From Paraburkholderia unamae (GTDB lineage: Bacteria > Pseudomonadota > Gammaproteobacteria > Burkholderiales > Burkholderiaceae): DNA of 64,000 bases. A model generated the notes under the pieces. The model was not told where the DNA came from. It saw only the letters and a list, made by a program, of their open reading frames with translations, and searched no databases. This document shows, one piece after another, positions 1 to 9,108 of the stretch (the first letter of the stretch is position 1; every line of letters begins with the position of its first letter). Location of the stretch: assembly GCF_003268775.1 (NCBI RefSeq), contig NZ_QLSU01000020.1, forward strand, positions 62,001 through 126,000, written 5' to 3'. The translations under genes and the position numbers were made by a program.

Positions 1-512
1 CCGTCGGGATAAAGCAGATCGGGATCGTAGTTGGACGTCATCACGAACTGCACGCCGTTCTTGAACAGACCGTCCAGCAGGCGATAGAGGATCATCGCGT
101 CGGCGATATCCGAGACGTGGAATTCGTCGAAGCAGATCAGGCGATACCGCTTCGCAATGCGGCGCGCGAGTTCGTCGAGCGGATCGGCCGTGCCCTTGAG
201 CTCTTCGAGCTCACGGTGCACCTCGCGCATGAATTCGTGAAAGTGCAAACGCGTCTTGCGCTGTAGCGGCACGACGGCATAGAAGCTGTCCATCAGGAAG
301 CTCTTGCCGCGCCCCACGCCGCCCCACATGTAGACGCCGCGCGGCAGATCCGGATGGTTGATGAGCTTCCAGAACGCATTCGAGCGGCGCGACTTGTATG
401 CAGCCCATTCGTCGTAGCACCGTTGCAGCCGGTCGATCGCGACACGTTGCGCCGTATCGGGCTTGTATCCCCGTTTCTGCAATTCGTTTTCGTAGTATTC
501 GGTGACGTTCAT
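1..512 (-). CDS. zapE: Cell division ATPase ZapE (AFG1-like), C-terminus off the window
   Basis: Partial gene: the start and about 170 residues are visible and the rest lies left of base 1. The product starts MNVTEYYENELQKRGY and has a Walker A loop GGVGRGKS at residues 64-71 and a Walker B stretch LICFDEF near residue 127, followed by the MTSNYDPDLLYPDG block typical of AFG1/ZapE ATPases. ZapE is a P-loop ATPase associated with the Z-ring; AFG1 relatives are linked to protein quality control. In Burkholderiaceae it commonly follows lpdA, as here, separated from it by a terminator-like hairpin. Confidence 0.93.
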   Translation of the reverse strand, partial: MNVTEYYENELQKRGYKPDTAQRVAIDRLQRCYDEWAAYKSRRSNAFWKLINHPDLPRGVYMWGGVGRGKSFLMDSFYAVVPLQRKTRLHFHEFMREVHRELEELKGTADPLDELARRIAKRYRLICFDEFHVSDIADAMILYRLLDGLFKNGVQFVMTSNYDPDLLYPD

Positions 513-535
513 TTTCTGGGCCGCAAATGAGGAAA

Positions 536-561
536 GGCGGGAGGGCTAAAGCCCACCCGCC
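536..561 (-). terminator. Terminator-like hairpin after the odh operon
   Basis: On the minus strand an 11-bp arm pair (GGCGGG/CCCGCC extended by GGGC/GCCC, one mismatch) with a 4-nt loop is followed by TTTCCTC. It lies just past the lpdA stop and before zapE. The T-tract is interrupted, so termination may be partial and zapE may be read through. Confidence 0.5.
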
Positions 562-630
562 TCCGTACGTGATGCAAGGTACTTCGAGGCCAAGCGGTCG
601 TCGATAAAACGGCCGCCCTGCCTCTCGCGC

Positions 631-2061
631 TTACATGTTGAGTGCGCGCTTGTCAGTGGCGAGTGCAGCTTCGCGCATGACTTCGGACAGCGACGGGTGC
701 GGATGGCAGATGCGGCCGATATCTTCGGCGGCGGCCTTGAATTCCATCGCCACCACGGCTTCCGCGATCAGGTCCGATGCGTTGGCCGAAATGATGTGCA
801 CGCCGAGCAGCTCGTCGGTCTTCGCGTCGGCGATCATCTTCACAAAGCCGTCGGCCTTGTTGATGCCGAGTGCGCGGCCGTTCGCCATAAACGGGAACTG
901 GCCCGTCTTGATGTCGCGGCCTTCGGCCTTGAGTTGCTGTTCCGTCTTGCCGACCCATGCGATTTCCGGTTCGGTGTAGATCACCCACGGAATGCAGTTG
1001 TAGTCGATGTGCGGCTTCTGGCCGTCGATGATTTCGGCAACCAGCACGCCTTCGTCTTCGGCCTTGTGCGCGAGCATCGGGCCACGCACCACGTCGCCGA
1101 TCGCGTACACGTTCGGCACCGCCGTTGCGCAGTGGTCATCGATGTCGATGAAGCCGCGCTCGTTGGCCTTCAGGCCGATCGCTTCGAGACCGAGGTTGTC
1201 GGTGTTCGGCACGCGGCCAACCGACACGATCAGGCGGTCGGCTTCGAGCACTTGCGCGTTGCCGTCCTTGTCCGTGTAGTTGATCGTGACGTTGTTGTCG
1301 GTGGCCTTCACTTCGCCCACCTTCACACCGACGTGAATGTCGAGACCCTGCTTCTTGAAGAGCTTCGCAGCTTCCTTCGAGAGCGCCTGGTCAGCGGCGC
1401 CGAGGAATTCCGGCAGCGCTTCGAGCACGGTCACTTCCGCGCCCAGACGGCGCCACACCGAACCCAGTTCCAGACCGATCACGCCGGCACCGATCACGGC
1501 CAGCTTCTTCGGCACGGTGTCGAACGAGAGTGCGCCTTCGTTGTCGGCGATGATCTTGTTGTCGACCGGCATGCCCGGCAGATGGCGCGCCTTCGAGCCC
1601 GTCGCGATGATGACGTTCTTCGCCGTCACGACTTCGGTTTCGCCTTCGCCGCTCACTTCGATCTGCACGCCGGCGTCGTTCTTGCCGGTGAACTTGCCGT
1701 GGCCCTTGAGCCACGTGATCTTGTTCTTGCGGAACAGGAACTCGATACCCTTCGTCATCTTCTCGACGATGGCTTCCTTGCGGCCGAGCATCTTCGTAAC
1801 GTCGATGCTCACGTCGCCCACGCTGATGCCGTGGTCGGCCAGGTGGTGCTGGGCGTTCTCGAACTCTTCCGACGAAGCGAGCAGCGCCTTCGACGGAATG
1901 CAGCCCACATTCAGGCAGGTGCCGCCGAGCTTCAGCGCGCCGGCCGGGTTCTTCCACTTTTCGATACACGCAACCGACTTGCCGAGCTGCGCGGCGCGGA
2001 TCGCCGCGATATAGCCGCCGGGGCCGGCGCCGATCACGACGACGTCAAATTCTTTGGACAT
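631..2061 (-). CDS. lpdA: Dihydrolipoyl dehydrogenase, E3 of the 2-oxoglutarate dehydrogenase complex
   Basis: Flavoprotein that reoxidises the dihydrolipoyl arm of the E2 subunit with NAD+. With start MSKEFDVVV the protein has 476 residues, the usual length. Visible motifs are the FAD dinucleotide fold GAGPGGY (11-17), the redox disulfide GGTCLNVGC (C49, C54), the second NAD fold GAGVIGLE, and the C-terminal HPHPSLSE catalytic His-Glu. An ATG two codons upstream (2065-2067) is also possible, but AGGA sits 5 nt before the ATG at 2059-2061, so I take that start. Third gene of odhA-odhB-lpdA, placing it with the oxoglutarate rather than the pyruvate complex. Confidence 0.95.
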   Translation of the reverse strand: MSKEFDVVVIGAGPGGYIAAIRAAQLGKSVACIEKWKNPAGALKLGGTCLNVGCIPSKALLASSEEFENAQHHLADHGISVGDVSIDVTKMLGRKEAIVEKMTKGIEFLFRKNKITWLKGHGKFTGKNDAGVQIEVSGEGETEVVTAKNVIIATGSKARHLPGMPVDNKIIADNEGALSFDTVPKKLAVIGAGVIGLELGSVWRRLGAEVTVLEALPEFLGAADQALSKEAAKLFKKQGLDIHVGVKVGEVKATDNNVTINYTDKDGNAQVLEADRLIVSVGRVPNTDNLGLEAIGLKANERGFIDIDDHCATAVPNVYAIGDVVRGPMLAHKAEDEGVLVAEIIDGQKPHIDYNCIPWVIYTEPEIAWVGKTEQQLKAEGRDIKTGQFPFMANGRALGINKADGFVKMIADAKTDELLGVHIISANASDLIAEAVVAMEFKAAAEDIGRICHPHPSLSEVMREAALATDKRALNM

Positions 2062-2080
2062 GGTCATCCTTTCGATACGT

Positions 2081-2129
2081 GAGCGCGGCGCGCGGACCCC
2101 GGCTTCCGGAGTCCGCGCGCGCAGCGCTC
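2081..2129 (-). other. Long hairpin in the odhB-lpdA spacer
   Basis: Inverted repeat with a 10-bp perfect inner stem (GCGCGCGGAC, 2088-2097, against 2111-2120) and an outer GAGCGC/GCGCTC pair. It has no T-tract, so it looks more like an mRNA processing or stability element inside the operon than a terminator. Its function is inferred only from position. Confidence 0.45.
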
Positions 2130-2174
2130 AGTGTGAGACTGGATGCGCGAGCGAGGCTCGCGCTACAACGCGTT

Positions 2175-3446
2175 TTACAGATCGAGCAGCAGGCGAGCCG
2201 GATCTTCCAGCGCGTCCTTCATCGCGACCAGCGACAGGACGGCTTCGCGGCCGTCGATGATGCGGTGGTCGTACGACATCGCGAGGTAGTTCATCGGACG
2301 GATGACGATCTGGCCGTTCTCCACCACGGCGCGTTCCTTGGTCGCGTGCACGCCCAGGATCGCCGACTGCGGCGGGTTGATGATCGGGGTCGACAGCATC
2401 GAGCCGAACACGCCGCCGTTCGAGATCGAGAACGTACCACCCGTCATTTCTTCGATCGAGAGCTTGCCGTCCTTGGCCTTCTGGCCGAATTCGGCGATCT
2501 TCTTCTCGATGTCGGCGAGGCTCATCTGGTCTGCGTTACGCAGGATGGGCACCACCAGACCGCGCGGCGAGCCGACAGCGATACCGATGTCGAAGTAGCC
2601 GTGGTAGACGATGTCGTTGCCGTCGATCGACGCGTTGACGAGCGGGAACTTCTTCAGCGCGTGAACCGCCGCCTTCACGAAGAACGACATGAAGCCGAGC
2701 TTCACGCCATGTTCCTTCTCGAACTTGTCCTTGTACTTGTTGCGCAGGTCCATGACCGGCGCCATGTTCACTTCGTTGAACGTCGTGAGGATGGCGTTGG
2801 TTTGCTGCGACTCGAGCAGACGCTCGGCGATACGCGCGCGCAGACGCGACATCGGCACGCGCTGCTCCGGACGGTCGTTGAGCCAGTTCGCAGCCGAAGC
2901 CGGCGCGCTGACTTGCGGCAGCGACGGCTTGGCGGCAGCAGCCGACTTCGCAGCCGGTGCGACTGCGGGAGCGGCCTTCGGTGCGCCTGCGCCGAGCACG
3001 TCCTGCTTCGTGATGCGGCCGTCACGGCCCGTGCCGGCGACGTCGCCGCCGGACAGACCCTTCTCCGCCATCAGCTTGGTCGCTGCGGGCGATGCCACGT
3101 TGCTGCTTGCCGTCGATGCGGCGGCTGCGGCGGCCGGTGCTGCGGGAGCCGCGGCAGCAGCCGGAGCGGCGGCGGCTGCGGGAGCCGCAGCGGCGCCAGC
3201 CTTGGCTTCCGTGTCGATCTTCGCGATCAACTGCTCGCTCGTGACGGTTGCGCCGTCGCCCACCAGGATCTCGGCCATCACGCCGGCTGACGGTGCGGGC
3301 ACTTCGAGCACGACCTTATCGGTTTCGATCTCGATGACGACTTCGTCCTGGGCAACAGCTTCGCCCGGCTTCTTCTTCCACTGGAGCATCGTGCCTTCCG
3401 ACACCGACTCCGAAAACTGCGGGACCTTGACTTCTACGATAGCCAT
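2175..3446 (-). CDS. odhB: Dihydrolipoyllysine succinyltransferase, E2 of 2-oxoglutarate dehydrogenase
   Basis: E2 core enzyme (423 aa) that transfers the succinyl group from the lipoyl arm to CoA. Residues 1-75 form one lipoyl domain with the lipoylated lysine in EIETDKV (K44). An Ala/Pro-rich linker follows, then the peripheral-subunit binding domain (ASPAATKLMAEKGL and GTGRDGRITKQDV), a second linker and the catalytic domain ending in SYDHRIIDG (His394, Asp398). GGAAAATCAC precedes the ATG. It lies between odhA and lpdA on the same strand. Also called sucB. Confidence 0.96.
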   Translation of the reverse strand: MAIVEVKVPQFSESVSEGTMLQWKKKPGEAVAQDEVVIEIETDKVVLEVPAPSAGVMAEILVGDGATVTSEQLIAKIDTEAKAGAAAAPAAAAAPAAAAAPAAPAAAAAASTASSNVASPAATKLMAEKGLSGGDVAGTGRDGRITKQDVLGAGAPKAAPAVAPAAKSAAAAKPSLPQVSAPASAANWLNDRPEQRVPMSRLRARIAERLLESQQTNAILTTFNEVNMAPVMDLRNKYKDKFEKEHGVKLGFMSFFVKAAVHALKKFPLVNASIDGNDIVYHGYFDIGIAVGSPRGLVVPILRNADQMSLADIEKKIAEFGQKAKDGKLSIEEMTGGTFSISNGGVFGSMLSTPIINPPQSAILGVHATKERAVVENGQIVIRPMNYLAMSYDHRIIDGREAVLSLVAMKDALEDPARLLLDL

Positions 3447-3488
3447 GTGATTTTCCTGAATACTTTATCGGGGACTTCCCCGTAAGAC

Positions 3489-3538
3489 GAACCGGGTCGC
3501 GCACGTGAGCGCGGGAAAGCACAAGGCTTTCCCGGTTC
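3489..3538 (-). other. Nested inverted repeats in the odhA-odhB spacer
   Basis: GAACCGGG (3489-3496) pairs with CCCGGTTC (3531-3538), and inside it GGGAAAGC (3513-3520) pairs with GCTTTCCC (3526-3533). The two foldings share bases and are mutually exclusive. No T-run follows, so this is probably an intra-operon mRNA structure. Confidence 0.35.
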
Positions 3539-3552
3539 GGTTGCTCTAGTGC

Positions 3553-6417
3553 TTACTTCGCGACCTGCGCGCCCTTCAGGCGGCCGAACGCACCTTCGAT
3601 CAGCGCCTTCTGCTGCTCGTAGTGCTTCGCGTAGTAGCCGACGGCCGGCGAGGCGGAAGCAGGACGGCCGCTGTACGCGAGCTTCATGCCTTCCTTCATG
3701 CCTTCCTTCAGGTGGTGCTCGATGTAGAACCACGGGCCTTGATTCTGCGGCTCGTCCTGCACCCACACCACTTCGGTCGCGTTGTCGTACTTCTTCAGCT
3801 CCGCTTCGAACTGCTTGTGCGCGAACGGATAGAGCTGTTCGATACGGATGATCGCGACGTCGTTCGCCTTTGCTTCGCGGCGGTGTGCGACGAGGTCGAA
3901 GTACACGCGGCCCGAGCAGGCGACCACGCGCTTGACCTTCTTCGCGTCGATCGACTCGTCCACTTCACCGATGACCGGCTGGAACGTGCCCTTCGCGAGT
4001 TCGGACAGGTCCGACACGGCTTCCTTGTGACGCAGCAGCGACTTCGGCGTGAAGATGATGAGCGGCTTGCGGAACAGGCGGATCATCTGGCGACGCAGCA
4101 CGTGGAAGATCTGAGCCGGCGTGGTCGGCTGAACGACCTGCATGTTGTGCTCGGCGCACAGTTGCAGGAAACGCTCGATACGTGCCGACGAGTGCTCCGG
4201 ACCCTGACCTTCATAGCCGTGCGGCAGCAGCATCGTGAGACCCGACACGCGGCCCCACTTCACTTCGCCCGACGAGATGAACTGGTCGATCACGACCTGC
4301 GCACCGTTGACGAAGTCGCCGAACTGGCCTTCCCACGCGACGAGCGTGTTCGGCTCGGCGGTCGAGTAGCCGTATTCGAAGCCGAGCACGGCCTCTTCCG
4401 ACAGCACCGAGTCGATCACCGTGAACTGCGCCTGGTTCTCGCCGATGTTTTGCAGCGGCACGTACGTGCCGTCGTCCCAACGCTCGCGGTTCTGGTCGTG
4501 CAAAACGGCGTGACGGTGCGTGAACGTGCCACGGCCCGAATCCTGGCCCGTCAGGCGAACAGCGTAGCCCGAAGCGACCAGCGACGCGAACGCGAGGTGC
4601 TCGCCCATGCCCCAGTCGAGCTTCGCTTCACCCTTGCCCATCGCGCGGCGGTCGTTGATGACGCGCTCGACCAGCGGGTGAACCTTGAAGTTCTCAGGGA
4701 CCGTGGTGATGCGCTCAGCCAGACGCTTGAGTTCGGCGAGCGGCACGGCCGTGTCGGCGGCGTCGGTCCACTTGCGGTTCAGGAACGGAACCCAGTCCAC
4801 CGCGTACTTGCTCTTGTAGTTCGAGAGCACGGGGTCGACCGTGTGGTGGCCTTCGTCCATCGCGGCGCGGTAGGCCTTGACGTAGTTATCACCGTCTTCA
4901 GCCGTGATCACGCCCTGCTGCACGAGCTTCTCGGCGTACAGCGCACGGGTGCCCGGGTGCTTCGCGATCGTCTTGTACATGAGCGGCTGCGTGACCGCCG
5001 GCGTGTCCTGCTCGTTGTGGCCGAGCTTGCGGAAGCAGATGATGTCGACCACGACATCCTTGTGGAACTGCGTGCGGAAGTCGACTGCGAGCTGGATAGC
5101 CAGCACGACCGCTTCCGGATCGTCGCCGTTCACGTGCAGCACCGGCGCTTCGATCATCTTGACCACGTCGGTACAGTAGAGCGTCGAGCGCGCATCGCGC
5201 GGGTCCGACGTCGTGAAGCCGATCTGGTTGTTGATGACGATGTGCAGCGTGCCGTGCGTGCCGTAACCGCGCGTTTGCGCGAGGTTCAGCGTTTCCATCA
5301 CGACGCCCTGGCCTGCGAAGGCGGCGTCGCCGTGGATCTGCACCGGCAGCACTTGCAGGCCGTTGTCGTCGCCGCGGCGATCCATACGGGCCTTCGCCGA
5401 ACCTTCGACCACCGGGTTGACGATTTCGAGGTGCGACGGGTTGAACGCGAGCGACAGGTGGACCGGGCCGCCTTCGGTTGCGACGTCCGACGAGAAGCCC
5501 TTGTGGTACTTCACGTCGCCTGCCGGCAGGTCGTCGACGTGCTTGCCTTCGAATTCGGCAAACAGGTCAGCCGGCATCTTGCCGAGCGTGTTGACCAGCA
5601 CGTTCAGACGGCCACGGTGGGCCATGCCGATGACGATTTCCTGCACGCCCTTCGCGCCTGCGTGACGGACGACTTCGTCCATCGCGGCGATGAAGGACTC
5701 GCCGCCTTCGAGCGAGAAGCGCTTCTGGCCGACGTACTTGGTGTGCAGGAAGCGCTCGAGACCTTCAGCAGCCGTCAGGCGCTGGAGGATGTGCTTCTTC
5801 TTGTCGTTCGCGAAATTCGGCGTCGAGCGGATCGACTCGAGGCGTTCCTTCCACCAGCGCTTTTGTTCCGGATCGCTGATGTACATGTACTCGGCGCCGA
5901 TCGTGCCGCAGTACGTGTCGCGCAGGGCCTTGACGATCTCGCGCAGCGACGCGCGCTCGAAACCGAAATACAGGTTCGTGGCGCTGAACGTCTGGTCCAT
6001 ATCGGCTTCAGTGAAGTCGTAGAACGCAGGTTCGAGTTCGGGGATAGGCGGGCGCTCGCGACGCTTGAGCGGATCCAGGTTCGCCCATTGCGAACCGAGG
6101 AATCGATACGCGCCAATCAGGGACTGAACGTAGACTTGCTTGCGCGCCGTGGCGAGGTCTTCGCCGCCGCCGCGCGGCACAAAGGCGTTAGCCTTCGCGC
6201 GTTGAGCGAAGGATTCGACGATCGGCCCGTGGGCGATGTCATTGTCGGCAGTGCCACTCGACGACGGCACGTTTTGCAGTGCGTCGAAGTATTCACGCCA
6301 TGTGTCCGGAACGGACGCGGGGTTGTCAAGATATGCTTCGTATAGCTCTTCGACATACGGAGCATTGCCGCCGAACAAATAGGAGTTCAGCTGGAACTGC
6401 TTCATCGTTTCCGACAT
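3553..6417 (-). CDS. odhA: 2-oxoglutarate dehydrogenase E1 (thiamine diphosphate) subunit
   Basis: Decarboxylates 2-oxoglutarate and succinylates the lipoyl arm of OdhB in the TCA cycle. The 954-residue length is normal for the homodimeric E1. Visible blocks include the N-terminal FGGNAPYVEELYEAYL E2-binding segment, the IGMAHRGRLNVL thiamine-site block, FNPSHLEIVNPVVEG, GDAAFAGQGVV, NNQIGFTT and DVVVDIICFRKLGHNE. AAGGTGAG precedes the ATG. First gene of the operon; a TATACT -10-like element lies about 130 bp upstream. Also called sucA. Confidence 0.97.
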   Translation of the reverse strand: MSETMKQFQLNSYLFGGNAPYVEELYEAYLDNPASVPDTWREYFDALQNVPSSSGTADNDIAHGPIVESFAQRAKANAFVPRGGGEDLATARKQVYVQSLIGAYRFLGSQWANLDPLKRRERPPIPELEPAFYDFTEADMDQTFSATNLYFGFERASLREIVKALRDTYCGTIGAEYMYISDPEQKRWWKERLESIRSTPNFANDKKKHILQRLTAAEGLERFLHTKYVGQKRFSLEGGESFIAAMDEVVRHAGAKGVQEIVIGMAHRGRLNVLVNTLGKMPADLFAEFEGKHVDDLPAGDVKYHKGFSSDVATEGGPVHLSLAFNPSHLEIVNPVVEGSAKARMDRRGDDNGLQVLPVQIHGDAAFAGQGVVMETLNLAQTRGYGTHGTLHIVINNQIGFTTSDPRDARSTLYCTDVVKMIEAPVLHVNGDDPEAVVLAIQLAVDFRTQFHKDVVVDIICFRKLGHNEQDTPAVTQPLMYKTIAKHPGTRALYAEKLVQQGVITAEDGDNYVKAYRAAMDEGHHTVDPVLSNYKSKYAVDWVPFLNRKWTDAADTAVPLAELKRLAERITTVPENFKVHPLVERVINDRRAMGKGEAKLDWGMGEHLAFASLVASGYAVRLTGQDSGRGTFTHRHAVLHDQNRERWDDGTYVPLQNIGENQAQFTVIDSVLSEEAVLGFEYGYSTAEPNTLVAWEGQFGDFVNGAQVVIDQFISSGEVKWGRVSGLTMLLPHGYEGQGPEHSSARIERFLQLCAEHNMQVVQPTTPAQIFHVLRRQMIRLFRKPLIIFTPKSLLRHKEAVSDLSELAKGTFQPVIGEVDESIDAKKVKRVVACSGRVYFDLVAHRREAKANDVAIIRIEQLYPFAHKQFEAELKKYDNATEVVWVQDEPQNQGPWFYIEHHLKEGMKEGMKLAYSGRPASASPAVGYYAKHYEQQKALIEGAFGRLKGAQVAK

Positions 6418-6543
6418 TTACGCTCACCTTTCTTCGAGTTTCTCGAGAAATAGCGGGTTACTCAACCTTCCGCGCCACGGCCTGACCGTTTAGCGGATTG
6501 CGAATCAAGTCTGCTTGGAAGGACCTAAATCATGCATCCGCGG

Positions 6544-6561
6544 AGTATAGCGCATATGCGC
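6544..6561 (-). promoter_or_regulatory. Candidate odhA -10 element with adjoining perfect palindrome
   Basis: On the minus strand TATACT (6544-6549) abuts GCGCATATGCGC, a perfect 12-bp palindrome (6550-6561) that would fill most of the spacer. The hexamer 17 bp upstream (TGTGGT) is a poor -35. The palindrome could be an operator for the operon; this is inference. Confidence 0.4.
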
Positions 6562-6674
6562 ATCTCACCACAGGTTGCAATGCGACCGAACACCACGCTG
6601 GAAGCCCTTTCCTATGGGCTTTTGCGGCGTTCGCAACACTCTCTTCCTGCACCGCAATGCAATCCCCGCCAGAC

Positions 6675-6705
6675 GCAAAAAAGCCGCCCGTAAAGCGGCG
6701 GCTTT
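6675..6705 (-). terminator. Intrinsic terminator of typA
   Basis: On the minus strand a GCCGCC/GGCGGC stem (AAAGCCGCC paired with GGCGGCTTT across a 7-nt loop) is followed by TTTTTTG. It lies about 50 bp past the typA stop codon. Confidence 0.8.
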
Positions 6706-6756
6706 CCTGTGAGTCCGTTTGCATTGCAGTGCGGAAAAAAGCGATACGACTGCTAA

Positions 6757-8583
6757 TTACTCGGCAGCGCCTTCGCGGCTTGCGCGACGACGCTCGTGCT
6801 CTTTCAGATGACGCTTGCGCAGGCGGATCGACTGCGGCGTGACTTCCACGAGTTCGTCGTCGTCGATGAATTCGACTGCGTATTCGAGCGACATCTGGAT
6901 CGGCGGAACGAGACGCACAGCTTCGTCGGTGCCCGAGGCGCGCACGTTGGTGAGCTGCTTGCCCTTGATCGGGTTCACGACGAGGTCGTTGTCGCGGCTA
7001 TGGATGCCGATGATCATGCCTTCATACAGCGCGTCGCCCGGCTTCACGAACATGCGGCCGCGGTCTTGCAGCTTCCACAGCGCGTAGGCGACGGCGGCGC
7101 CGTCGTCCTGCGAGATCAGCACGCCGTTGCGGCGCTCGCCGAGCGTACCGTCCTTGACCGGACCGTAAGCGTCGAACACGTGACTCATCAGGCCCGTGCC
7201 ACGCGTGAGCGTCATGAACTCGCCCTGGAAGCCGATCAGGCCACGTGCCGGGATGCGGTACTCGAGACGCGTGCGGCCACGGCCGTCCGACGCCATGTCG
7301 AGCATTTCGCCCTTACGGCGGCCCAGTTCTTCCATCACGCCGCCCTGGTGGCCGTCTTCGACGTCCACGGTCAGCATTTCGTACGGCTCCTGCTTCACGC
7401 CGTCGACTTCGTGCAGCACGACGCGCGGACGCGACACGGCCAGCTCGTAGCCTTCACGGCGCATGTTTTCGATCAGGATGGTCAGGTGCAGTTCGCCGCG
7501 GCCCGACACTTCGAACGTGGTTTCGTCGCCCGTGTCCTTCACGCGCAGCGCCACGTTGTGGTTCAGCTCCTTCGTCAGACGGTCGCGGATCTGGCGGCTC
7601 GTCACGAACTTGCCTTCCTTGCCGGCGAGCGGCGAGGAGTTCACGAGGAAGTTCATCGTGAGCGTCGGCTCGTCCACCGTGATCATCGGCAGCGCTTCGG
7701 GGTTGTCCACCGCGCAGATGGTCGCGCCGATACCGATGTCTTCGATACCGTTGATCAGCACGATGTCGCCGGCTTCAGCCGCTTCGACCTGCACGCGCTC
7801 CAGGCCGCTGAACGCCAGCACCTGGTTGATCTTGCGGTTCATGACCTGGCCTTCCGGGCCAAAGCGCAGCGCCACCGGCTGACCCGGCTTGATACGGCCA
7901 CGCTTGATACGGCCCACGCCGATACGGCCAACATACGCCGAGTAGTCGAGCGAGGTGATCTGGAGCTGGAGCGAGCCCTCCGGATCCGCGTCGCGAACCG
8001 GCACGTGTTCCAGCACGGCGTCGAACAGGGGACGCATGTCGCCGTCGCGCGCATCCGGCGACAGCGAAGCGTAGCCGTTCAGGCCCGAAGCGTAGACCAC
8101 CGGGAAATCGAGCTGTTCTTCGGTCGCGCCGAGCTTGTCGAACAGGTCGAACGTCTGGTTGATCACCCAGTCGATACGCGCGCCCGGACGGTCGATCTTG
8201 TTGACGACGACGATCGGCTTGAGGCCGAGCGCCAGCGCCTTCTTGGTCACGAAGCGCGTTTGCGGCATCGGGCCTTCGACGGCGTCGACCAGCAGCAGCA
8301 CCGAGTCGACCATCGACAGCACACGCTCCACTTCACCGCCGAAGTCGGCGTGGCCCGGGGTGTCGACGATGTTGATGTGGGTGCCTTCGTACTCGACCGC
8401 GCAGTTCTTCGAAAGAATCGTGATACCACGCTCTTTTTCGATGTCGTTCGAGTCCATCACGCGCTCGGCGACCTGCTGGTTGTCACGGAACGTGGCGGTC
8501 TGACGGAGGAGCTGGTCGACGAGCGTGGTCTTGCCGTGGTCGACGTGGGCAATGATGGCGATATTGCGAAGGGCGCGGGACAT
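6757..8583 (-). CDS. typA: Ribosome-associated GTPase TypA/BipA
   Basis: Translational GTPase of the EF-G family that binds the 70S ribosome and affects stress and cold adaptation and late 50S assembly. Starting at MSRALRNIAII the protein has 608 residues, the usual length. G1 is AHVDHGKT (12-19), G2/G3 cover ERGITIL and DTPGHADFGGEV, and G4 is NKIDRPGA; the C-terminal BipA domain includes GRGELHLTILIENMRREG. The reading frame stays open upstream to 8736, but CAGG lies 5 nt before the ATG at 8581-8583 and similarity to the family begins there. Confidence 0.95.
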   Translation of the reverse strand: MSRALRNIAIIAHVDHGKTTLVDQLLRQTATFRDNQQVAERVMDSNDIEKERGITILSKNCAVEYEGTHINIVDTPGHADFGGEVERVLSMVDSVLLLVDAVEGPMPQTRFVTKKALALGLKPIVVVNKIDRPGARIDWVINQTFDLFDKLGATEEQLDFPVVYASGLNGYASLSPDARDGDMRPLFDAVLEHVPVRDADPEGSLQLQITSLDYSAYVGRIGVGRIKRGRIKPGQPVALRFGPEGQVMNRKINQVLAFSGLERVQVEAAEAGDIVLINGIEDIGIGATICAVDNPEALPMITVDEPTLTMNFLVNSSPLAGKEGKFVTSRQIRDRLTKELNHNVALRVKDTGDETTFEVSGRGELHLTILIENMRREGYELAVSRPRVVLHEVDGVKQEPYEMLTVDVEDGHQGGVMEELGRRKGEMLDMASDGRGRTRLEYRIPARGLIGFQGEFMTLTRGTGLMSHVFDAYGPVKDGTLGERRNGVLISQDDGAAVAYALWKLQDRGRMFVKPGDALYEGMIIGIHSRDNDLVVNPIKGKQLTNVRASGTDEAVRLVPPIQMSLEYAVEFIDDDELVEVTPQSIRLRKRHLKEHERRRASREGAAE

Positions 8584-9064
8584 AGGAACCTGGGTACAGT
8601 TGAGTGCGCCGCGCATGCCCTGCTGGCAGGCCCGGCAAGGACACGCGGCAGCCGCTCCGATCCGCTTTTGCCCGGCTTCAGGCCTGCTTTCAGCCTGCTT
8701 CCGGCGAATCAGTTCAGCATCGCTGCGATGACGCACTTTTGGGAACCTGAAAGTATAGCACGCGCAGATGAAATGATCCTGCGCAAATCAGGGGCCACCC
8801 TGGATGGGTACGATCGACGCATGCGGCACGGCGGGTGCAAGCGGCCGGGTCGCAGCCCGAATCTCCACGCTTGACGCCGCTCAGCCAGATCGGTCGACGA
8901 CACACCCCGGCGCAGCCCGGTCGGCGTAATCTAAGAAAAATCTTGGTTCAGCGCGCCGCACACCGCGCATTTTCTCATGCGCTCCCGGCCCGGATTAAGC
9001 CCCTGCCCTGCAAAGGTTTCTCGGCAAAGACAGAATAAAGCTTGCCGCGTCAATTAACCGCCCC
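8584..9064. other. Gene-free divergent spacer between typA and the marR-type gene
   Basis: About 480 bp. A TATACT element on the minus strand at 8752-8757 may be the typA -10, without a good -35. The right end leads into the strong promoter at 9042-9070. Reading frames here lack a plausible start and protein character. Confidence 0.5.
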
Positions 9065-9070
9065 TATAAT
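9042..9070 (+). promoter_or_regulatory. Sigma-70 promoter of the MarR-efflux operon with possible operator in the spacer
   Basis: TTGCCG (9042-9047), a 17-bp spacer and a perfect TATAAT (9065-9070), with the gene start 38 bp downstream. The spacer contains GTCAATTAAC (9049-9058), a near-palindrome (4 of 5 pairs) with an AATT centre. A MarR-type repressor would be expected to bind just here; that part is inference. Confidence 0.7.
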
Positions 9071-9108
9071 CCCTGCCTGGTCAACCATTGCAGTCGCAGC
9101 AGAATCTC

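Larger units (their letters stand above)
6418..6756. other. Intergenic region between odhA and typA
   Basis: No convincing gene. It holds the presumed odhA promoter and leader (minus strand, about 6420-6570) and the typA terminator (about 6675-6705). The few ORFs crossing it lack ribosome-binding sites and have no recognisable protein character. Confidence 0.6.

Noticed and set aside
697..2082. 461-codon open frame on the plus strand opposite lpdA
   Set aside because: Composition (His/Arg/Val/Asp-rich) is that of an antisense shadow of a high-GC gene; lpdA on the other strand is unmistakable.
3622..6345. 907-codon plus-strand frame opposite odhA
   Set aside because: Antisense shadow; no domain and odhA explains the region.
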